A stretch of 64,000 bases of DNA from Gluconobacter thailandicus F149-1 = NBRC 100600 (GTDB lineage: Bacteria; Pseudomonadota; Alphaproteobacteria; Acetobacterales; Acetobacteraceae), in contig NZ_BANH01000028.1 in assembly GCF_000964465.1 (NCBI RefSeq), positions 1 to 64,000 on the forward strand, in the 5' to 3' direction. The notes under the pieces are model-generated. The model was not told where the DNA came from and searched no databases. It worked only from the letters and a program-made list of their open reading frames with translations. Positions 57,253-64,000 of this stretch are shown here, in pieces; position 1 is the stretch's first letter; every line of letters begins with the position of its first letter. The position numbers and the translations under genes are program-made.

Positions 57253-58191
57253 TTATCGACTAGCGCGAAAAACATTCCACCCTGTGTGCTGGACAAGTCG
57301 CTCGAGCGCACGCGTTCCAAGCAGGGAGTTGCCTTGCGTGTTCAATCCTGGCGACCAGACGGCAACAGACGCCACCCCCGGCGTAACCGCAAGGATACCG
57401 CCGCCAACACCAGATTTTCCGGGAAGCCCGACACGAATGGCGAAAGACCCAGAACCATCATAATGACCGCACATCATCATGAGGGCGAGGACTGTCTGTG
57501 CATTGCGGGTTGAAATGACACGCTCTCCCGTACGGGAATTAATCCCGCCGGTCATCAGGTAAGTCCCCATTTCGGCAAGCTGGCGGCAGCTCATGGTCAG
57601 TGCACACTGATGAAAATAAAATGCGAGCGTCTCATCGACGGCGTTATGAATATTCCCGAAGGTTCGCATGTAATTCGCAAGAGCTTTGTTTCGAAACCCG
57701 GTTTCTTCTTCCTGAGTTGCAACATCTCGGTCAATCAGAATGGTATCTGGATCAGCACTCAGCGGACGTAGAAGACCCAGCAGTTCATTCTGCGCGTCTT
57801 CCAAGCCGTAATGCGAAACCAGAATGTCCGAAACAACAATAGCCCCCGCATTAATGAACGGGTTTCTGGGTATTCCATTCTCGTTTTCAAGCTGAATAAT
57901 GGAATTGAAAGCGCTACCTGACGGCTCCTGACGCACACGGCTCCATAAGCCCGCATCCACTGCGTTCAGGGCGAGAGTCAGTCCAAAAACCTTGGAGACG
58001 CTCTGGATGGAAAACGGCTCTTCAGCATCACCGACAGTATGACTGCCGCCCTCCGCATCAACAATCGCCATTCCAAACCGCCCCAGATCGACTGATGCTA
58101 GAGGCGGGATATAATTTGCCACCTGCCCCCGATCCGTCTCAGCACGCATTTCGTCTGCGATTTCCGAAATTGTGGCAGTCAGTGACGTCAT
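57253..58191 (-). CDS. glsA: Glutaminase
   Basis: Hydrolyses glutamine to glutamate and ammonia; cytosolic. 312 aa, beta-lactamase-like fold with catalytic SVSK (S64-K67 in [12 protein letters not shown]). Family blocks: [11 protein letters not shown]-like [64 protein letters not shown] and [14 protein letters not shown]. The start at 58191 has GGAG 10 nt upstream and is preferred to 58215. In other bacteria glutaminase supports acid resistance, which would suit an acetic acid producer (inference). Confidence 0.94.
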   Translation of the reverse strand: MTSLTATISEIADEMRAETDRGQVANYIPPLASVDLGRFGMAIVDAEGGSHTVGDAEEPFSIQSVSKVFGLTLALNAVDAGLWSRVRQEPSGSAFNSIIQLENENGIPRNPFINAGAIVVSDILVSHYGLEDAQNELLGLLRPLSADPDTILIDRDVATQEEETGFRNKALANYMRTFGNIHNAVDETLAFYFHQCALTMSCRQLAEMGTYLMTGGINSRTGERVISTRNAQTVLALMMMCGHYDGSGSFAIRVGLPGKSGVGGGILAVTPGVASVAVWSPGLNTQGNSLLGTRALERLVQHTGWNVFRASR

Positions 58192-58251
58192 GCAATACTT
58201 CTCCGGGTCAGGCATGGCGCTTCATCAAGTAACGCCATAGAGGCAAAATTC

Positions 58252-59661
58252 TTACAGTGAAATCACACGATGGCGGACGACTTCACCAACAATAACGAGT
58301 GCCGGCGATGACACCGCCGCTGTAGCCGCCTGGTCAGCGATTGTAGAAAGCGTTCCGGTCAGAACACGCTGAGCAGGTTGCGTTCCCCTTTCCACAATCG
58401 CGACTGGCCAGTCCTGCGGAAGACCGTTTTTCATAAGCCCTGCCATAAGCTCGGGCAGCGTTGATATTCCCATATAGATCACCACAGTCTGCCGCCGATC
58501 CGCCATATCATCCCATGGCAGATCCAGAACGCCGTCAGCACGCGCATGCCCCGTTACGAAAAGGCAGGCCTGTGCACAATCTCTGTGGGTCAGCGGAATG
58601 CCAGCATAAGACGCACATCCGCTTGCAGCCGTAATACCAGGTACCACGCGGAACGCGACGCCTGCTTCTACGAGAGATTCAATTTCCTCTCCCCCACGCC
58701 CAAAAATAAATGGGTCTCCCCCTTTAAGACGTAGAACGCGTTGGCCAGCCTTTGCATGACGGATCATCTCGGCATTGATAGCAGACTGCGGCATGGCATG
58801 ACGGTCGCGCTGTTTACCAACGAAAATCAGCTCAGCGTCCCGCCGCACACGCTCCAGAAGAACCTTGGGAAGAAGATTGTCATAAAGCACGACATCGGCA
58901 TTCTGCATGAAATGCAGTGCCTTGAGGGTAAGAAGATCCGGATCACCGGGACCGCCTCCCACCAGCCAGACCTCTCCGGCTTTTTTCTGCTCTATCAGAA
59001 GTTGATCAAGGATCCGATCCGCCCGGACATCATCTCCGGAAAGTGCAGCTTCAGCACCCGCTCCATCCAGAAAGTCTTCCCAGACCCGTTTGCGGTCCTG
59101 AACAGCAGGATATGTCCCTGAGACGCGAGGCCGCCGAGACTGCATGTAGGCTGCGAGGCGGCCAGTTCCTTCTGGCATCCAGCTTTCAATCTGCTCCCGG
59201 AGACGACGTGCCAGAACGGGCGCTCCACCAGCCGTGGAAATCGCTACCCGAACCGCTCCTCGTCGCACCTGGGCAGGCGTAATGAATGTTGAGGGCTCCG
59301 GGTCGTCAACCGCACAGACGGGGATATTCAGACTGTCTGCAAGAGCAGCAACAGTCCGGTTAACGGCTCTGTCGTCCGTCGCAGCATAGACAAGACGACA
59401 CCCCGGCATGACCTGCCTGAGCATCTCATCATCAACCCGACCACCCACATGTCGAGCCAGGCCTTCATCCACCCAACCCTGAACAACGCCATTCAGGGTT
59501 TCAGCAACAATCTCGATCTTTGCACCATGATCGAGCAGAAGCCGTCCTTTGTTGACGGCGACCTCGCCACCTCCAACAAGGAGAACACGGGCGCCTTCAA
59601 GACGAAGGGAAATGGGAAACCAGCCTGTCTCAACCCCGGATGCGGGCATCTCTGTATCCAT
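58252..59661 (-). CDS. cysG: Siroheme synthase (CysG, fused)
   Basis: 469 aa multifunctional enzyme. The N-terminal ~210 residues are precorrin-2 dehydrogenase/ferrochelatase: [54 protein letters not shown]. Residues ~225-469 are uroporphyrinogen-III C-methyltransferase: [68 protein letters not shown]. It makes siroheme for sulfite reductase. The fused form with all motifs is complete. No sulfate-assimilation genes are adjacent. Confidence 0.95.
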   Translation of the reverse strand: MDTEMPASGVETGWFPISLRLEGARVLLVGGGEVAVNKGRLLLDHGAKIEIVAETLNGVVQGWVDEGLARHVGGRVDDEMLRQVMPGCRLVYAATDDRAVNRTVAALADSLNIPVCAVDDPEPSTFITPAQVRRGAVRVAISTAGGAPVLARRLREQIESWMPEGTGRLAAYMQSRRPRVSGTYPAVQDRKRVWEDFLDGAGAEAALSGDDVRADRILDQLLIEQKKAGEVWLVGGGPGDPDLLTLKALHFMQNADVVLYDNLLPKVLLERVRRDAELIFVGKQRDRHAMPQSAINAEMIRHAKAGQRVLRLKGGDPFIFGRGGEEIESLVEAGVAFRVVPGITAASGCASYAGIPLTHRDCAQACLFVTGHARADGVLDLPWDDMADRRQTVVIYMGISTLPELMAGLMKNGLPQDWPVAIVERGTQPAQRVLTGTLSTIADQAATAAVSSPALVIVGEVVRHRVISL

Positions 59662-59787
59662 ACGCTTTCAGAAAACAGTTCCAGAAAGGAACACCTTCCT
59701 ACTCACTACACTCCCGTACCTGACAGGCAAAGCCGGTCAGACACTCACGAGCACAGACACCTCCCTCTATCAGACGAAAAACGCCTT

Positions 59788-59940
59788 TTAGCGAGGGCCG
59801 TACCCACCGCCACCGCCCATATATGGACCACCACGATAATCATGATGGTGATGATGCCAGTCATGCCCATGAGGGCCGTAGCAGGCCATCAACGGCAGCA
59901 TCAGACCAAACCCCAGAAACAGTGTCGCAAAACGCTTCAT
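59788..59940 (-). CDS. Very short His/Gly-rich lipoprotein
   Basis: 50 aa, missed by a length cut-off. The sequence begins MKRFATLFLGFGLMLPLMAC, a signal peptide with lipobox LMAC (Cys20). It is followed by a tail with HGHDWHHHHHDYRGG and a GGGGG run, ending YGPR. AGGA lies 8 nt before the ATG. The histidine cluster could bind metal at the membrane surface; function unknown. 127 nt downstream of it lies cysG on the same strand. Confidence 0.65.
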   Translation of the reverse strand: MKRFATLFLGFGLMLPLMACYGPHGHDWHHHHHDYRGGPYMGGGGGYGPR

Positions 59941-60154
59941 CACATATTTCCTTTTTCAGAACTACGAGAAGCCTAGTTCGGCAATATGGCCTCATTCAGG
60001 CCAAATCCGTACGGCGCATAAGCGGCCTATGTCGGCAAAAACAGTTGGACCACCCGGCCATTTCTGAAAGGGGCGTTATCTTTTCGGAGGATTTGTCCTA
60101 TAGTCCTGCCAAGTGCCCGAGACCTCTCCTGTGCACTTTCACCCGGAGTGCGCC

Positions 60155-60280
60155 ATGGCCCAGTTCCTCGTCAAAGCTTTCAAATCCCTTCAGAATGGAA
60201 TTGGTTTTCCGGTTCTTCTCGGTATTTTGGCGACGCTGGTTCTGATTGGCTACCTCATCCTGTATGCGCTGGTCATGTAA
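60155..60280 (+). CDS. Very short single-helix membrane protein
   Basis: 41 aa: MAQFLVKAFKSLQNGIGFPV followed by one hydrophobic helix (LLGILATLVLIGYLILYALV). GGAG lies 8 nt before the ATG. Too short for standard calling and of unknown function. It precedes the HD-domain gene by 83 nt. Confidence 0.55.
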   Translation: MAQFLVKAFKSLQNGIGFPVLLGILATLVLIGYLILYALVM

Positions 60281-60363
60281 CGCGACAAAGCACTCCTATC
60301 TCCCATGATTTTTTGACGACCTGCTCTTCTGGGCAAGAAGACCCAACGACCGGAACTGACTGA

Positions 60364-60939
60364 ATGACCATTACCGAGATTGAAAGACGTCTCGATTTCC
60401 TGCGTGAAGCCTCAAAACTGAAAGACGTGCTCCGACGCTCCTTTACGCGGGACGGCCAGCCGGAAAGCACTGCCGAGCATACATGGGGCCTTTGCCTGCT
60501 GGTCATTACCTTTGCAGACTATCTTGAAGGCATTGACCTGCTGCGACTGTTGAAAATCTGCATCCTGCATGACCTGGGCGAAGCCATTCATGGAGATGTT
60601 CCGGCAATCTCGATTGAGGCGTCTCTCAACAAATCCCAGCAGGAGCGGGAAGATCTTCTGACCGTCATGGCGCCCCTGCCTGACGACCTCAGAGCCGAGT
60701 TCCTTGAACTCTGGGACGAATACGAAAACGCCTCCACTCCTGAAGCCAGAATGGCCAAAGCTTTCGACAAGATCGAGACGATCTGGCAGCACAATACGGG
60801 AATCAATCCGCCTGATTTTGATCACCAGTTCAACCTGACCTATGGCCGCCGTTACACAGACCATTCCAAGCTCACGCGCGCCATAAGGGATGTGATTGAT
60901 CAGGAAACCTTGCGGAATGCAGAAAAAGTCTCCCCCTGA
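60364..60939 (+). CDS. HD-domain phosphohydrolase (YfbR/HDDC2-like)
   Basis: 191 aa. Metal-binding HD pattern: H39 in STAEHTWGL, H69-D70 in CILHDLGEAIHGD, and a later Asp in AKAFDKIETIWQHNTG (the D-K-x-E of this subgroup). These match YfbR/HDDC2-type 5'-deoxynucleotidases acting on deoxyribonucleoside monophosphates. Length is right for the group. No operon partner beyond the small upstream ORF. Confidence 0.85.
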   Translation: MTITEIERRLDFLREASKLKDVLRRSFTRDGQPESTAEHTWGLCLLVITFADYLEGIDLLRLLKICILHDLGEAIHGDVPAISIEASLNKSQQEREDLLTVMAPLPDDLRAEFLELWDEYENASTPEARMAKAFDKIETIWQHNTGINPPDFDHQFNLTYGRRYTDHSKLTRAIRDVIDQETLRNAEKVSP

Positions 60940-61092
60940 GGAGGCCATTTTCTGCTGTCGTATTGCTCGACAAAACGAAACGTATCCGTCACAATAGGCC
61001 TGTTCCAATATCCTTTTCAGAACACAGGTTCTAACCTTATCGCCCTATCAGCAGGACTGAAGGCTATTTTCGCGGAGATCAGCGGGCCGACA

Positions 61093-63729
61093 ATGAATAG
61101 CCGTACTCAGGGCCATCTTGCCGCCATCTCGTCTCGTTTCGTCATACGAAAACTTTCATATTACGGTCTCGGGACCGCCCTCTCCTGCGGAACAGCACTG
61201 GCGCAGGTTGAACCATCTGCGACAACGCCAGTAAGCAGCACGCAGACAGAAACTCCCTCCACGACTGAGCGGATCGTCGTAACAGGTCACAAATCTGAAG
61301 GCACAGTCATCGGCTCACCCAAGCCACTGATGCAGATCGGAGCAGACGAAATTCGCTCTTACGGGGTCGATACCGTTACTGACCTGCTCACGACCCTCTC
61401 CCCCGAAACACGTTCAGGGCGTGGGGCCACCGGGAATGCACCCGTTATCCTGTTGAATGGCAAACGGATTTCCGGTCTCCAAGAAGTTAACGACCTACCA
61501 TTCGAAGCCATATCCCGTGTAGAAATCTTCACGGAAGAAGAAGCCCTGCGTTATGGCTACGCCGCAGATCAGCGCGTGGTGAACATCATCACGGTCAAAC
61601 AGTTTCACGCAATTCGAGCCCGCGCCTATAGGGAAACCTCGACAGATGGCGGCGGCGAAAATGCTGCCCTCTCGCTCAGTTTCACCAGGCTACATGACGA
61701 CCGACGCATCAATCTCAGTGCACGCTATACGGCAAGTGCATGGCTGCGAGACAGCCAGCGGGGCGTAGTTCCTCCTGCAGCCAGTTCGCTTTATTCCACA
61801 CAGGGAAACCTTGCCACAGCTGATGACAGCAGCCTTGATCCGGTACTCGATCGCCTCACCGGACAGACCGTCACGACAGCGGGCAGCCCGTCACTTCCTT
61901 ACGGACAGGCCGCCACGCTGAATGATATTCTGCCCTCTGTGAATTCACTGACCAGCAGCACGAATGCCTCTGCCTACACTCTGCAACCGCGCAAACATGA
62001 CCTCTCCCTGAACGGGGTCTATGCCGACCATCTGACTGAAGACGTCACAAGTTCCATCAATCTGAGCTTTGACCATCAGGATCAGATCAGCCTTCAGGGC
62101 CCGGCGCGGGGAATAGTGACAATACCAGCCGGGAATGCCTATTCGCCCTTTTCACAAGATGTTCTGCTTTATCGTAGCTTCAGCAATGTCCGCCCTCTTC
62201 AACAAACGGGACACACTGACACAGGCCATGCAGGACTGAACTTCAACGGTAACCTCGGAAGCTGGAAATGGAATGGCGAGGGCAGCTACGACTATGCACG
62301 AACAGTAACAGAAAGCCAGACCGGCCTCTCCCTGACAACGGCCCAGGCGGCTCTGAACAACGGAGACCTGTCCTTCGATCCATGGTCTACAATCTCGTCA
62401 TCATGGCTCAACAGTCGACTGGTCAATCATGGTCGTACGACCAGCAATCAGGGCCAGATCAGCGGCCTGCTGTCCGGCCCAGTTTTTTCTCTCCCGGCAG
62501 GTGAAGCTTCAACAAGTATCGCCGCGACCGGGATACTCAGCAAACAGAACGCAGCATCTTCTGTTAACGGGGTTACATCCCGGTCATCGATCAGCCGAGA
62601 TATAGGAACCCTGCGGATCAACGGGGATCTGCCGATCGCCAACAGCAAGCAGCATGTCCTGTCCTTTCTCGGAAAACTTGATGCCAACGTGAATGGTGCA
62701 GTGAGCCAGGTCTCCCATTTTGGAACACTCGGCACCCTCGGCGGCGGTATCACGTGGTCCCCGACAAGCTGGGTCCAGCTTCCCTTCTCGGTTCTACAAC
62801 AAACAGAGGCCCCGGCAGCTTCATCTCTCGTCGCCCCAACCATCGAGACGCCAAACGTCACGACCTATGATTATGTGCGCGGTGAATCCGTGCAGGTCAC
62901 AACCATTTCCGGCGGCAATCGCAATCTTCATTCCGCAGACCGTCACGAGCTCAGTCTGGGCGTCATTCTCTCCCCGCCTTTTCTGGAAGGATCACGCCTG
63001 CACCTCAACTATGTGCATGACAACACACACAATCCCGTTCTTTCACTCCCGACCGCCACAGCAGCTATTCAGGATGCGTTTCCCGACAACTATCAGCGCA
63101 ACGCAAGCGGTGTTCTTGAAACCGTAGATCTGCGACCCGTGAATGCCAACAACGAGAAACGCACCGAGTGGAATGCCACCTTCTCGCTTTCCCGTCCCTT
63201 TGGAGACGATCATGAGGCGGCCGGTCATAAAAGACATGCCGGAGGTGGCGCCGAAGGACGATACTACGTTGTCCTGACACAGGTCTGGCGTCTTGATGAT
63301 ACCATCAGGCTACGCTCCGGGTTGCCGGCCATTGATCTGCTGAATGGTGGCACCATCGGAGGGACGGGCGGAAAACCGAAACACGAAGTTGAACTTCAGG
63401 CTGGCGCTTACAAAAATGGTTTTGGCGTGCGACTGGATGGAAAATGGCAGTCCGGCACCACCACACTCGGAAGCACCTCAGCGGGAAGCCTCTATTTCAG
63501 CAGCCTCGCAACACTCGATCTTTCCGTCTTCGTGACACTGGGAGATATGCCGCATTGGCAGAATCGGAACTGGGCAAAAAACTTTCGTATCATGCTGTCG
63601 CTGGACAACGTCTCCAACAATCGCATTCACGCGCATAACGGGCTGGGCATCACCCCTGCAGGCTATCAACCTGCTTTCATGGACCCGATCGGACGCACGA
63701 TTGGCCTTTCTCTACGCAAGACACTCTGA
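61093..63729 (+). CDS. Atypical TonB-dependent receptor-like outer-membrane protein
   Basis: 878 aa. N-terminal region with LSCGTALAQVEPS (signal cleavage), then ERIVVTGHKSEGTV (TonB-box-like). The plug-like segment reads IRSYGVDTVTDLLTTLSPET, NAPVILLNGKRISGLQEVND and FEAISRVEIFTEEEALRYGY. It lacks the usual DGV...GA.G..NIIT block: AADQRVVNIITVKQ replaces it. A long barrel follows, ending TIGLSLRKTL. Similar receptors are common in sphingomonads. No partner transporter or Fur-like box is visible nearby. Ligand unknown. Confidence 0.8.
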   Translation: MNSRTQGHLAAISSRFVIRKLSYYGLGTALSCGTALAQVEPSATTPVSSTQTETPSTTERIVVTGHKSEGTVIGSPKPLMQIGADEIRSYGVDTVTDLLTTLSPETRSGRGATGNAPVILLNGKRISGLQEVNDLPFEAISRVEIFTEEEALRYGYAADQRVVNIITVKQFHAIRARAYRETSTDGGGENAALSLSFTRLHDDRRINLSARYTASAWLRDSQRGVVPPAASSLYSTQGNLATADDSSLDPVLDRLTGQTVTTAGSPSLPYGQAATLNDILPSVNSLTSSTNASAYTLQPRKHDLSLNGVYADHLTEDVTSSINLSFDHQDQISLQGPARGIVTIPAGNAYSPFSQDVLLYRSFSNVRPLQQTGHTDTGHAGLNFNGNLGSWKWNGEGSYDYARTVTESQTGLSLTTAQAALNNGDLSFDPWSTISSSWLNSRLVNHGRTTSNQGQISGLLSGPVFSLPAGEASTSIAATGILSKQNAASSVNGVTSRSSISRDIGTLRINGDLPIANSKQHVLSFLGKLDANVNGAVSQVSHFGTLGTLGGGITWSPTSWVQLPFSVLQQTEAPAASSLVAPTIETPNVTTYDYVRGESVQVTTISGGNRNLHSADRHELSLGVILSPPFLEGSRLHLNYVHDNTHNPVLSLPTATAAIQDAFPDNYQRNASGVLETVDLRPVNANNEKRTEWNATFSLSRPFGDDHEAAGHKRHAGGGAEGRYYVVLTQVWRLDDTIRLRSGLPAIDLLNGGTIGGTGGKPKHEVELQAGAYKNGFGVRLDGKWQSGTTTLGSTSAGSLYFSSLATLDLSVFVTLGDMPHWQNRNWAKNFRIMLSLDNVSNNRIHAHNGLGITPAGYQPAFMDPIGRTIGLSLRKTL

Positions 63730-64000
63730 CGCAGGATGGCTTCCGTATACTGAATCCAGGAAGCAGGCGACGCTACATGCGCAGCAGTAGTTCATGGATC
63801 CTGCGAGACTCAAGCGCCTGTCTGGCATTGGATACCACTGAGCCTGCAATATGTTCCGCGTACTGGAAGATATTCTCCATATCAATTCAGACGGTATATC
63901 TCGCCATGCTTTTCTCTATTTTCCGGCAACTATCCGATCGTCTGTTTTTAACAGTTTTTTAATTCTATTGGCAGATGAAACAACGTTTGGTCAGCTATTT
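63730..64000. other. 271-nt tail of the window without a supported gene
   Basis: A possible GCTTCC/GGAAGC stem lies just after the receptor stop (63750-63773). A minus-strand 35-codon ORF (63773-63880) and a plus-strand 61-codon ORF are not convincing. The next gene is outside the window. Confidence 0.4.

Noticed and set aside
63773-63880. 35-codon minus-strand ORF near the window end
   Set aside because: Protein-like composition but no clear ribosome site and too little context.

Overview
The window looks like chromosome of an acetic acid bacterium (Alphaproteobacteria, Acetobacteraceae, most like Gluconobacter). The evidence is the mix of membrane and respiratory enzymes (malate:quinone oxidoreductase, FAD-linked D-lactate dehydrogenase), glycerol catabolism through GlpD/GlpF/GlpK, acetyl-CoA synthetase, an alphaproteobacterial STAS-fused Mla-type lipid transporter and several TonB-dependent receptors. 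The genus is an inference from gene content. I see no tRNA, rRNA, CRISPR array, insertion sequence or prophage.

Layout. 0.2-7.2 kb: globin-coupled diguanylate cyclase, S1/P1 nuclease, four-gene Mla-type ABC lipid transport operon, ribokinase. 7.2-8.7 kb: gene-poor, possibly decayed DNA. 8.7-14.2 kb: small hypothetical protein, 5'-deoxynucleotidase, acetyl-CoA synthetase, a SulP transporter split by an in-frame stop, TetR regulator. 14.2-17.8 kb: siderophore-type receptor, RcnB-like protein, small membrane protein. 17.8-22.2 kb: glutathione transferase, YceI plus DODA-type dioxygenase with a divergent LysR regulator, EamA transporter. 22.4-29.3 kb: cobalamin-dependent methionine synthase, D-lactate dehydrogenase, malate:quinone oxidoreductase. 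29.4-34.4 kb: glpD-glpF-glpK and a glpR broken by a stop codon. 34.5-40.7 kb: heme acquisition locus (receptor, heme oxygenase, hmuTUV, a second possible heme-degrading monooxygenase) with Fur-like boxes, in which hmuV carries a stop codon. 40.8-49.1 kb: beta-propeller protein and a polyol-phosphate catabolic cluster (FGGY kinase, GlpD-like flavoprotein, unassigned aldolase-like protein, TIM-family isomerase, two DeoR regulators). 49.7-52.0 kb: manganese regulator and transporter. 52.1-57.1 kb: remnant of a TonB receptor, then an intact siderophore receptor operon with a PepSY protein and a Fur-like box. 57.2-64 kb: glutaminase, siroheme synthase, two very short genes, HD-domain phosphohydrolase, and a large unusual TonB-dependent receptor.

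How it fits together. Much of the window serves iron and heme supply (three receptor loci with Fur-like sites, heme import and degradation, siroheme, manganese) and C3/C4 polyol and organic acid oxidation feeding the quinone pool (GlpD, a GlpD paralogue, Mqo, Dld).

The most notable result is three otherwise intact genes of normal full length, each interrupted by one in-frame stop and each by a different stop codon: sulP (TAA), glpR (TAG) and hmuV (TGA). A decayed TonB receptor adds a fourth broken gene. Predicted consequences are loss of GlpR repression, a non-functional heme import ATPase and loss of a SulP anion transporter, unless some of these are base-call errors. The best candidate for undescribed metabolism is the kinase/flavoprotein/aldolase-like/isomerase cluster at 41.9-49.1 kb.
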